Below, one piece after another: positions 12,286 to 25,400 of a stretch of 64,000 nucleotides of DNA. The DNA comes from Lutjanus erythropterus. Its lineage: Eukaryota; Chordata; Actinopteri; Lutjaniformes; Lutjanidae. The notes under the pieces are model-generated. The model was given only the letters and a program-made list of their open reading frames with translations, had not been told where the DNA came from and ran no database searches. The stretch is taken from assembly GCA_020091685.1 (NCBI GenBank), contig CM034592.1:40458362-40522361 (forward strand), written 5' to 3'. The position numbers and the translations under genes are program-made. Each line of letters begins with the position of its first letter. Position 1 is the first letter of the stretch.

Positions 12286-15200
12286 AGAGAGAAACACACA
12301 GTTAGACATGTGACACACATGCTTCACATTCTTCAATGATCTGATCCAAATGGACGGACTGATGCCGTTTTTTCATGTTCTACTTTTCTTCTGATTTGTT
12401 GTGTGGTCTTTAAAGTTCATTCAGGGACACTCCCGTCATAGATTTAAACACTTAGTGCAACAAATGGAAATACAGTTATTTTTGTCTCCCTAACCAAGTG
12501 GCATGCTAAGCTAAAACAGAGAGACCCCTGGGTATACAAGAGCAGGCCTACGCAAGACATGATATCGTTTACCTTTGAGCCATGTTAGGACTCTGAACTT
12601 GAGAGGTGGAGGCCGGGGTGGTAGATAGGGATTCATATTTTTCATATTTTTCAGAAGCCAATTTTCCCAGAAAAACCCTGGGAATAAACTTTTTTTTTTT
12701 AAAGACATAACTTCAGCTAAACTCTGGCCATTGCAAGCAACACTAAATGCAACAAGAAGAATTATGCATACATACATTCCTAACCTGACATTTTTGTCAT
12801 TTTTTTGCCATTAAAGCAAGTCTTTTCATATTTTCTAAGCCATTCTTTTAAAATAAGTATTCTACGGCTGCTCAGCTGGTGCAAGCAGAGTTTGCGAGTG
12901 TGAGCTTCCTGCAACAGATGAAGTGAGCCGACTGTATTAACTACGATATCACAAAGGTCATCCTGCAACAGAACGAATCTGATGGGCCAAAAGGTGTTAC
13001 CTGATGCATGTTTTATGACAGTAAACTGCCCGCCTACATTTTTCTGAATATATTTTAATATGTTCTGTGTTTAAAAAAGATAAAGAAATGAAACTTTTTT
13101 CCTGTTTCCCGTGATTGTACTTCCCGGAAAAGAGGAAATGGTCTTGATTAGATTTCCTGGGAATCCCGCCTCTCAGGATTAAACCCTAATGGTGGAGGCA
13201 ATGATGTGCAAGCAGCAGAATAAGTGTGTGTGTGGCAGCATACATGTGCAGGAAATTCATGTGTGCAGGCACAGGTAAATATTAAATAATAGCAGGCCGG
13301 CAGCAAGCGAGAACCATAACATAACATACAGTAAAATATGTTTTTTTGCCTGGTGAAATCAAAAGTGAAAATAATTACACAGTATTTATATAATTTGCTA
13401 ATGCTGTAATATTTAGCCTACTAAGCCAGAAGGCTGTTTTTGTAAAAGCCTGCGTCACAACCTTTGACCCAACATCCTGCCAAACAACGGGATGTCACTG
13501 TTTGATTCAACAGCGATGACGGCTAGCTGCAAGCTAAAACCGACAACATAAAGGCAAAATTAGCTGGCGGATAAATCCATCGTCCAAGGCCAAGTCAGAT
13601 GTTTGGGAGGATTTTGGTGCGCTTAAAGACCGTGACAATAATGTTGTCACTGGCTTTGCTGCTTGTACAGTTTCAAAAGCTATTAGCTTTTGATAGCTGC
13701 AAGCCAAGTTCGTTGTCACTATGGAAACACATCAACAACTGCAGAAGCACAGATGCTGCGCCAGTTGAGAACACAAGAGAGTGACTGTGTGTGTTAAATC
13801 ACGGGTATGGGTCAGGTCACGGGGCTTAGATTAACAGTTCTAGGCGGATGTGAATCTGACTTAGAGATAATAGCGGGTAATTTTTGCCTTTTTTTCCTAT
13901 TAGACAATAGACAGTAGAGAGCTGACACGATATAAGGGGAAAGAGATGGAGGATGACATGCAACAAATGTCTGTAACTGTCTGAAGTCCTGACCCTTTTT
14001 GTTCTGTGCTCCAGTGACAGCTGAGCAAAGCTGGTGGAAACCTTGGTGAACTGTCGCCTTTTCTGTTTCCTGTACTCAGGAAACAGGAAAGACGAAAGTT
14101 CATGTTAAAAGGCTCGTTCGTGTTTAAAAGAAAAGCACATTTTTAAGATGGTTTGAAGATGCTGCTGGGACCAGTAAAAGTAGGATTGGATCAATGTGGA
14201 AAAGTAAGGGGTGTCTAGCCAGTGGCCCCATGCACAGGGGATGCAAATCAAGCGGGAGGGAGGGTTGGTGTTTGTGTCAGACTCTTCAGTTGTGATTTTT
14301 TTTGTGCATCAGTTCCTCTGCTTCTCTCAACCTGAACGTGAAGGAAATACAAAATGTTTGGTCTGTCAAAAACTCTGCCCTCACACTGCTTGGACATGAT
14401 AGTCCCCCTCTGAAAGTTGTCGGACAGTCCGCCATGGGATACAGCTAACACCAACATTAAAAAAATGCGTCTGAGTCTCTGTAACCACGGCAACGATGAC
14501 ACTGAGTGACACACAACTAGCTAACTAGCTGGGTAACTAGATTAGCGACCTAGCTAGCTAGAATTTTGCAAACATTAGCTATCAGATGTACCTAGTTAGC
14601 AAACAATATGACATGGCTTAGCTAGCTCGTTAGCTACAGTTTTGCTAACATAAGCCAATTTAAGACGATAATGCTTTATGACACTTGTGCAGGTGCCTCA
14701 ACAACATTTGTCATTTGTTAACCACCTTAAAAATTTGTTTGTTTGTTTTCTTTTCAACATAGATGTGTCTGACACATACAGCAGCATATCTAAGCACAGT
14801 TAACAAGAAAAGGGAAAGTTGGAAGAAGTTCTGTGAAAAGGGACAGCATCATGAAGTGATAATCCAAGATTTCTTAAAATCAAATCCTGTTTTTGATTAT
14901 ATTTAAATGCCTTTGTGTTCCATCTCGTAGTTTTAATTAGCGAGGGAAGAGTCGGACATTCCTGCTCTGGATTCAAACTGCCTTCCCACACTCAGGGGAT
15001 TTACAGGAAATGATACAGTGTGTAATCCAGTGTTACATGGAACTCGTGAAGTCGTAATTATGGCGTGGAAGTTGTGAAAAGAACCAGGATTGAAATCTTA
15101 AAGAGACAATTCAGTCCAAAAATGAAAATTCAGTCATTATCTACTCACCCTCACACTGATCACGGGTCAGGTTTATTTTGTTCGTCTGCAAAACACTGCT

Positions 15201-16264
15201 GGAGTTTCACAGGAAAACAGTGTTGCAAAATCTCCCAAACAATGAAAGAGAATGGTGACCATTTTTCTAAGGTAAAAAGCAAGTGGAAAAAAAAAATGCC
15301 TCCATACTGCTGGGATAATCCAGGTCTCCTAAAGTCTTCATGTGCTGTTTGCACACTGTCACACCACACACGCCCAGTTCAGACAGTGTGCATGTGACTG
15401 TGGATCCAACATAAAGTAAACATAAATACAGTGAAGATTCAGACTAAAAACATGGTATAAATAACATTTTTTTAGTCAACTTGGCACGATGGGGCTTTAG
15501 AAGACCTGGATTACACCAGACGAGCAATATGGAAGCAATTTATGATTTCACTCTGTTGTTTTTTTTTACATTTGAAAAATGGTCATGATTCACTTCCTTT
15601 GTTTGTTTTCCTGTGAAACTCAACAATTAAAACAGTGTTTTGTGGACTAAAAAAAACTAAACCCAACCTTCAATCAGCATGAGGGTGAGTGAGGATTACA
15701 ACTTTAAACCCTTTAAGTCAGTAGTTCCTGACCTTTTTGGTTTGTGACTCGCTCCCAAGGGGTGTTGAGATACATGTGAGGGGTTTATCTTTCTGACTTT
15801 TCTATTTTTCTGTGAAAAAATGGATAGTTTTACTGATTTGGGAATCTAAAATCTACTCAAATAGGAAAAATCTGAAAGGAAAAGTAACTCCAGGATGTGA
15901 GTGGACTTTGATTTAAGGGTCACAAGCCAAAAAAGCTTGGAGTCACTCCTGTGGAGCACCAGAACTCCCCGACGCCCCCCTTCAGACCTGTCTTTGCCTG
16001 TAGCATTACAGCGACTGCAGTTCTCGTTATCCCTCATCCCAGCGCCGTTACACACCCAGCACGGTTTCTACAGAAACACACAAAGACAGGAATATTAAAA
16101 TTGAGAGTTTGATTTGATATATCCATGTTAGATTACTTCTGATTGACTTTACATATGTTTATTTATATTTATTTATATTCATTTAGTATTTTTCTCACAG
16201 ATCCATTTCCATTGCATTCCTGACACGGCATCGTTCCCGAAGCATGGCAGCTGTGGCACTCCTA

Positions 16265-16301
<37 letters not shown>

Positions 16302-19300
16302 AGAGAGTTAAAAATAACTTTACGGTCTGTGTTGGAGTCACACTAACACACTGAGGCTGTCAGAATGCCCCACTTCAGAATCCTGGCCTACGATTGGCTG
16401 TCAGCCTTCTGTTAAATTCTAACATAGTTAACAGTTTAACGTCTGTTCTGAATTAGAGCATGAGGTTAATTTAACTGCAGGTAACCATAGCAACAGCACT
16501 AGAACTTCTACTAAAACGTCTAGAACTCTCTCAAAGGAACCCAGTCACCTCCTCGAGGACCCAATGAAAGCTGTTCATTAAGACCTGGAATATCTCAAAG
16601 GATATTGGAACCTCAGGAGGATCTTCGAGGACCTCTGAAACTGCCCCCCAAAAGACCAAGGAAGATCTTTAAGGACCCCTGACATACCTCCAAGAACTTC
16701 TAGAACCATTGAAGCACCTCTGGACCCCCGGAAGCTCTACGAGGCCTCAGTGAACATATAAAATCTTCCAACATCTTCCATGACCCAAGGAACACTTCTA
16801 ACATTTTCAAGAACTTCTGAAACTTTTCGTGAATTTCTAGAACAACCTCAAGGACATCTAGAAAATCTTCAAGGACATCTGGGACATCCTCAGATAAATT
16901 AAATGACCCCAGGAACCTGATCATGGAGCCCTGGAACATCTCAAAGAACACCAGAACCACAAGATGATCTTCCAAGGCCTCTGAAACCACCTCCAGGAGA
17001 ACCTCAACCTGAGCTTCTTCAGGTGGGAGGAACTTCTTCAATGACCCCTAGGACATATTCGAGAACTTGTGGAACATTTTTAACAACCTCTGGACCCCTG
17101 CAAGCTCTATAAGGCATCACTGAACCCCTCTGAGGACCATTATAACATCTTGCATGACCCCAGGAATAATTTAAAAGACACTTCTGACCCCAACCCTCTC
17201 TTTGCCTTCTCAATGACCTCTGAAACTGCCAAAAATACATTGGATCTCTTTCCAATCCTAAACTTAACCCATGGAACCTTCCCAAGGACCACTGTAGCAT
17301 CAAGGACTCAGGAAATAGCTTTAAGGACTATTTTGCAGACCTCTAGAACCTTGTCAAGCATCTCCGGAACCCTTGAAGGCCTCATTGAACCTCTACAAAA
17401 AACACTACCACATCTTCCATTACCCCAGGTAAAATTTAAAAGATATTTCGAACATCTCCAAGAACCTTTGAAATATTTTTTATGGATTTCTGGAACAATC
17501 TCTATCAGGACCATCTTAAAGAACTTCTGGCACCGCCTCCAGGACACTTTGGACCTTCTCAAGGACCCTTGGAAAGCCAAGAACCTTTTCAAGGAACCAT
17601 GGACCCTCTTGATTGACCTCTGAAACTGTCACCAGTCCCAAGGAGCTCTTTATAACCCTAATCAGATGCCCTCCCATTGAACATCCTCAAGGAACGCTAA
17701 ATTCAGGACTGTTTCAAGGACCATTTGAACCTTCTAAAAGATTGTTTGAAACACTCAACACTTTTCTTCACTCCTCAAACAATTTCCAAGGAATTCTAAA
17801 ACATCTTTAAGATCTTTTAAAGCACCAAAGGGACCACTGAAAGCTCCCCAAGAATTTCCAGGACTTCCAGGACACATATAATGTCCTCAAGGACCACTGG
17901 GACCTCTTCAAATGCCTGTAAAACCTTCTCAGTGAACCCTGGGACCCTCTCAAGAATCACTAGTATGTCCTCTGAGAGACAAGAACGAGGAATATTCAGA
18001 CTCTAAACTAAATTAACCCCCGAAAGAGAGAATCCTGCTCTCTGATTGGCTGCCAGTTGTATGTTAAACTCAAACATAGTTCACATCAACAGTTTTAACT
18101 CTGATCTAAATCAGAACTCAAGGTAAAGCAAACAACAGATAACCATAGCAACAAGGTGGTCTTTGACAGACAGCTCCTGTTAACCAATCACCTTGATGGA
18201 GGAGGTGTAGGGCACACGGATCTCCTGCTTGTGATTGGTGAAGAGGCTGGGAGGGTTGGCCTGGATCTCCCAGGGCCGGGGGGCGGTCTGGGTGTAGAAG
18301 TCAGCCGGCTCACCTGTCAGTCACACAAGAGAGAGACGTGACACCAGTCAAAACACACCTGAAAACCTGTTGCCATGGTGATGTCTGCAATAGTGGCTCA
18401 GAGACTCGTAATAGAAAACCGACGTTACAAACTGGAGGTGTGACGTCTGAAAGACTCGGGAGTTTAATGACATGGGAGGAACTACTTTCCTTCTGCAGTA
18501 AAATCTACCAGGTCTACTTAAGAATTTATCTCTTAGTTCATACATGAAACTGCTCACAACAAGGTCTGTGAGGAGCAGAGCCATGATCTTTGGAAAGAGA
18601 ATATATTCCGCACAGGAGGCGGTTGAAGACCGTTTGAGCTTTGCTGTAAAGCTTCGTTAGTTTAAGCTCTTCGCAGTATCCCTGTCACGAGTGTGTACAC
18701 GCCAAAAGTGACGTCATTGTGCCCTGTTGCGTTGTTATCTGTTACCTTCTGTGGAAATAAGTCAGAACTGTTCACACCCAGCGCTGCAGAGCTGAACAAT
18801 TTTTGACTGATATGGGAAGACAGGGAATCATAATTTTTGCATCATATTCTCATTTTAATTGAGAAACAATAAAATGATGATGGTGTAATTTTTGCTGGGA
18901 TCTGTACCAAACAAAGGTGTTTTCTTATGTCTTAAGTATGACGTATAGGCCAGGACATCTCTGCAGCTTACTTCAGCAAGATTAAATTTAAAATGGTATT
19001 TTGATCAACAATTTAAACAAATATTGCACTCCTGCTATTTGAAAATTGCAGTCGGACATATTGGGATTTTGATAGAAATTTCGATTAATTGTCCAGGTGT
19101 GGTTTTTGGGTTGAAGACCCAATAAACTGGACAGTCAGCCCCCCATGTGTGTAACCAAAAGATCCAACCAATAAAGTCACCACACCTCCTGTCCTATTAG
19201 ATAAACAAGACTAGTAAGTGGCAAGACCGTTTATGGAATGAGGGCTTTTAATTTGAAACAAAGGATTTTTCGTACAGGAAGTGGCAGCATCTATGATCCA

Positions 19301-19433
19301 CAGGTTCAAAGTTCAAACCTCCAGCTTGGCTGCTACATTTCTCTCTATAACTGATAAACCAGTGGTTTAGACATAATGGTACAATGGTACAGTTTTAATG
19401 GACATTTTTAAACTCAGAATTAGGTTGAAGAAA

Positions 19434-19490
<57 letters not shown>

Positions 19491-22400
19491 GCGTGTACCT
19501 TCATGAGGTTTGGTTGCCCACTCAGTTGACCTGTTCTCAGTGAACGTCTCCAGCCGATACTACAGAGCAGAAAACACACATCAGCCAGAGACACTACATG
19601 TGCAGTGCTGACAGAGATAACAGAGATGTAACAGCTACAGTAATGGTTATATTAAGAAGTTACAGATTATTTTGATCAGATGTTGTTGCTGATCAGTGCT
19701 GACCAACGGTTAAGACGAACAAATAAACATAGTTCAAAAACTGTGGAACTTTCCCAGAATACAGAGTCAACTGGAAAAAAAATAAAACTCCAGCAGCACA
19801 CAGACAGCAGGAAGTGTGTTTTAAATTGCAAGCAGCTGGCGAGCTAACAGAGACATTCAGGGTTGTTTTTTTAACTAGCGACTGATGTACAGTTATACAG
19901 CGTTATACAGACATATTCACAGTTTTTTGTGCTGTTAGACAGATAGAACATCAGACAGACAGAGTCCTCACAGGTGTAGAGAAATGTTAACATATGGAAT
20001 AAAGATTGAATGGTTCTCCTGCTGTTTTTCTATGTTCTTACAGCTGTATTTATACGGTTTATAGACAAACAAAATGAAATTAAAATAAAACAAAACTTCA
20101 CTCCAGCTTTAAGTATTAATGCTTGGAATAAAACAAATTAGAAAAAGATGATAAAAGATACATGTGTGATTCAGAAAGTGAAGAAGGATTCAGATCACTT
20201 CTCTGTATTAGTATGAGGATGGCAGGGCTCCATGTTTTAATAAATATTTATTTTAGTGTAAGTTCCATCTGGTAGATTTCCCAGAGCTTCTCAGCAAACA
20301 TATTATATGTCGGGAGGGGGGGTCAGGTTTTAACCACTTAATTGTGGTGCATTTAATTGCTCCTGTTATCAACATGTGTAAAATATTTTTTAGCTCTTCC
20401 ATCAATACCCAGCGGTGTTCATTTTCTGTAAGATTTGGATTAAATACTATTTTAGGGGCCTCAAAAAAAAACTCTTCCCAAAATTTTATTAATTTAGTGC
20501 AAGTCCACGATATGTGGGTACGGGTGCCAACGTGACAACAGGAATTTTTGCGGATTCTTTCTGGTTAAACAAAGACTTTTGTTTGTGTTAACCAGCCGGT
20601 CAGCCTGAATCTGACGATGTTCTGATGTGACACGTTGACGCAAACAACAGCTTGACTGTTGTTTCCTAACTTCAGTGTGACTCACGCTTCCAGAGAATTT
20701 CACGATCGCTTAGGTCCATTAAAAAGAAATGGTCCTTAAATCACAGGAAAGGGCGCTCCGTTGAACACCAGAACTCACCTTTCTAAACTTGTCTCTACAT
20801 ATTTGTGACATTGCAAACAAGAACTGCTAAAAGCTAACTGGGCGTAACGGACTCCACGGACAAAACACAGGGAAAAATGTATATCCAAAACAGAACGTAA
20901 TTATTCTCCCAAACAGATTAAGAAAAAGAGTAATGACATGGGGCAGAGTGGGGGCTAAAGACAAAACAGGCCACATGCAAGAAACCATTTATGAACAAAT
21001 TTTCTCTTATTTTTGTTTGCACCCACATTTTTAAAAAAATATATTTTTAGTACCCACTGATTTCTGGGATTCACCAATGTTTTCTTATTTTTACTCTTCA
21101 TATTTTTGCTCATCTCAACATTTTACGAGTGAGAACACTCACCAAAATAAAAGAAAAACATCTTGTTTTCACACTCCACTGTTTGTCCAATGCAAGAAAA
21201 CACAAGTTTAAAAATCTTTAGTTATTATTATTATTTATAATAAAAATGGTACTTATTATTTATATATGATTATTTGTTATAATTAAAATATCTATAGTCA
21301 TCCTTTTAGTCCTGTTAACACTTAAAGGTTTCATAATTTAAGTCTTCCCACACATTTATTTTTCTGACAATTTTTAACTTTTACTCCCTTAATTTTAGCC
21401 CAAATATCTGTACTTTCTACTCCTTACATTTTCAAAACAGGCTCATTACCTTCGTTTTAATGTGAGACAAAAACAACTTAAAAAGACGGTGTAAAAGACG
21501 TAACAAGGTGAAAATGACATAATGAGACAAAAACGACCAAAAGACAAAACAAGACAAAGACAGCGCAAAAGGTGTTACAAGACAAATACAATGTAACAAG
21601 ATGTAACGAGACGAAAATGACACAAAAGATATAATAAGGCGAAAATGACACAAAGACGTAACAAGACGTAAAAGATGTGAAAAGAAAAAATGACACAAGA
21701 CGAAAATGACGTAACAAGACAGAAACAACCTGACAATACATAACAAGATGAAAATGATAAGGCAAAAATGACACATGACAAAACAACATAATGCATAACA
21801 TGGCAAAAATGACAAAACAAAACGTAACAATATGAAAACAGCGTAACAAGGTGTAACAAGACAACACGGACAGAGAAAGACTCAATCAGAAAATAAGATT
21901 CAGTTAGTTTTGCTGCTTCGCTACTTTTCACTTTCATACTTTGATTACATTTCAGTTCGTGTACTTTTAGTAAAGAAGTAGTATCAGTACTTGTGTTTTT
22001 TTTTCTTTTTTTTTTTTACAAGTATCTGTACTTCTACTTGAGTACAGACTGGGTATACTTTTGCCACCTCTGCTGTGTGAAGATTTGAATTCAAACAGAA
22101 ACGTCTCTGTTTCATCAGACAGATGAATGAAAAACGTGCCGACAGGCCGAACAAACCGAGTCAGAGAGAACTGGATTTACTGTCTCAGGCTTCAAGACGC
22201 TTCATCAGCTCCAGACATTTATATCATCATGGTTCACATTTTAATGTCACATCTCTGAGGTCACATGACCGTCAGGATGATGTCATACCGCTTCAAACTG
22301 TCCTCTGTCTCTGTGTGGACACGTGCAGTCCTTCGTGTAAAGTATGGAGGGACAGGAGGGTCAACAGGTGGGCCAGCTGAAGCTGACTCATGTTCCCTTA

Positions 22401-25400
22401 TGTCCCCCTGGTATGAACACATGATCTGTGTGTGGATATGTGATCTGGATCAGGACTAACTCATGTTAATGCAGGTATAAATACAGCATTACATTGAGAA
22501 TGTGATCCGAACCTCCAGACCACATTGTGATCATGCTTCTCATTGTGATCAGATCCCAGCAGATTATTGGAGGGTCTGGATACATAAACAAAAAAAAAAA
22601 ATCCATCTAACATCTTGAAAGGTCATCCAACTCCTTGCAAATCTACACACAGTAGATAGTATGTCTTTGCCAACAAAATGTTATTTCAATGATGTCACGT
22701 GTGCAGCACCACCAGCAGCTCTGTGCGGCTTTAAGCTAAATGCTAACACCAGCATCCTGACATGTTCATTTTGCAAGTATAATGTTAACTGTGTTCAAAA
22801 TCTTAGTAAGTTAGCACTCTAATGTTAGCAATCAGCTCACTTGTACCCCTTTTCCACACTCATGTCGTAGCCCGGCTTGACTCGGTTTGACTCGGCTTGA
22901 CTCGGCATGTCAGCCCAGCACAACAGGGGTTTGCATTTCCATTACAGCAGAGCCGCCCGCCTGAAGGTGTGTCTTTTTAACTAAAGACAAGCTTAGATTG
23001 AGACGAGCGTCTGTGAATCGGTGAACACTTCCTATAAAATCTTTACAACTAAAGTCCCTTGTTATTTTGTTATTTAAAAGGTTTTACCACGAAGCAGCTA
23101 AAGGAGGCCGAAAGTGACATGAAACTGTAAGATAAACAACAGCACAGGAGAGACACTAAACTTGAAAACGCAGAGACACAGACACTTTTCAAAATCTTGT
23201 TCTCCCACAGCTCTGCGTGATGAAAGTGGTAATGGAAATGCAAATCAGTGCGGCACAGTTAGACTCGGCAGGGCCAAAAGCGCCAGTGGAAAAGCCCCTT
23301 TGGTAGAGCTTTTGGTAGAAACCGGAGAAGTATAAATTTAAACGCAGCAGAAGTTCATGATTTGTACTTTGGACATAATGTGAATGTCTTCAAAGCTTGA
23401 AAAAATAAGTGAATGAATAAATAACTTCTTTAAAACTTAAATTATAAGCTTTTAAACAAACAGGTTCACTCTGTGCCAAATAACCTTTCAGCCTTTGAAG
23501 ACAGTTTTAGTTAGACACGTAAATTTATGCTTCATCACACAGAAAAAGGTCTGAACTTGTGTTTCTACATGGACACGAGTGATGAGAGCACAAAAGACAC
23601 ACGATGGAACGGTTTAGATTCTGTTTCTGTCTGTCAGGAATTCTCTGACACACAGCTAAATTAAGCTCAACAGTTAACCTGCCACAGAGCAGGCTAGTTC
23701 AGGGGTATCAGTTACCATGGTTACTGAGCAGGGATCGCTGTAAACCGCAATCATTTAATCATTTAAATTAGCCAGACATATCAAAATTAGGCGGACTTTT
23801 CCTTTATCCACGTTGATGGACAACCCCTGAGCTGCTAACAGCATCATGAAGAGTGTGAACGTCAGCTCACCCTGTAGGTGTTGAACGGCTCCATGCCGGT
23901 GATGACTCCATCGTTGGCGGGACCTGAGCTGTAGCAGCACTGAGCGGACACGAACTCCTTGAACGCCTCAGTAGCTGCATCCTCTGACAGAGTTGGGATG
24001 CTACCACACACACAGAGAATAAACACACAACCTCATCTTGAGCTGAACCGCAGATGCTTTAAATGACAAGATGATGCATCACAAGCAGCGCCAATGGTAT
24101 GAAATGAGGTACAACTCCTGTCTCCAAAGTGGGCGTGGCCAGAAGCGTTTGAAGTGTTTAATATATGATCTATGGTTGAAGCGAGTTGTTTCCCCTCGGC
24201 CCCCTCCTCCAATGAAGTGACAGTTGTTTGTAACTGTCAACTGTCTGTCATTGTAGAGTTAAACCTGTTATCCTGAAAACAAAAACCCACTGCTCTGAAA
24301 ATACACACTCTGGAGTTGGAGTTCAGTTACTGCGTGCCAAACTCCATCAACGTTTTCCTCAATTTAACTGTTTAACTAAAAGATTGTTAATTATTTCTTA
24401 AAACTCACTCATTCATTGAAAACTCCGCACTAATCTGAACTCTTATTAACATGAAACGAGCAAACAAAAACCGTTATTCCAGCCCGGAGCAGCTGTAGCG
24501 TTGTTGTCTCTGATGATGCATTCTGGTATTTTTATGATGAATTACGGTTAATACATCACAGATTTCTCCTTTAGTATGCTTGATACTGTTATAAAGCATA
24601 TCTGAATTGTCAGATCTTGTGACAGTGTGTGGGTGTGGCCTCCAACTCAGTTTACTTAATCCTGATTTGTCCGTTTGAAAATTGCCATTTTGGTGAATCT
24701 TCAGACGAAAAAATGGTCCAGTATTTATTTTGGCGATGTGAGCTGAAAGAATCAGTCCTACTCTGTGTTCTAGTTAACCTCTTCCATCGGAGTGAACGCA
24801 CTCAGGATCTGTTGCTAGTCTCCTAAAGGGGCGAGGCAGTGGTTCAAATACAGGAAATTACTTTCCTCTCTAAACTGTCTGTGGTTAAGCCAGATTATTC
24901 TCTGAACACAGCCTTTTTTCACCGAGCAAAGCAACATGAGCATTACTCTTAATTACGGCAGCCGCACTGATATGAAACAGTAGGGAACACAGGTGTTACC
25001 ATAGAAACAAATTAAAAAACAAACTAATTAAAGTCTCATTTTGTTTGGTGTAGCAGAGCCTTTCCAGTGAGCAAACATGCACAACAGCAGCCTTTGTCAG
25101 ATTCTTCTTGACCTGAAGGGACCTGAGCTTCAGTATTATTGTTAACAGCTGTGTTTACTCTATTTCATGTCAAAATGGCTGCTGTGAAAAAGGATCTGTT
25201 ACTGCAGGCTGGGATGGGCCGGTTGTCGCAGGCTCCGCCCCTTTCTGCTGAGCTGCTCGGTGATGTCAGGTCTTACCTCCAGTCTTCAGGTGCAGGACCA
25301 GGCTGGGGCGGGGCTATAGGCTGCAGGGGCGCGGGAGGGGGCAGGTAACCTCCTGCAGCCACAACAACAAAACTTTAAGCAGATGCAGAAACATAAATAT

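Noticed and set aside
12084-12339. Long open frames of Cys-Val or Thr-His repeats
   Set aside because: They are translations of the (CA)n microsatellite. Only the part overlapping 12095-12187 on the minus strand is a true exon of SSUH2.
16700-17810. Open frames of 94-157 codons on both strands
   Set aside because: They lie wholly in the degenerate minisatellite. Both strands and several frames are open and no family pattern is present.
21432-21937. Three overlapping minus-strand frames of 120-135 codons rich in Phe, Ser, Leu, Cys
   Set aside because: Product of the 20-base minisatellite unit, not a membrane protein gene. Three frames are open at once.
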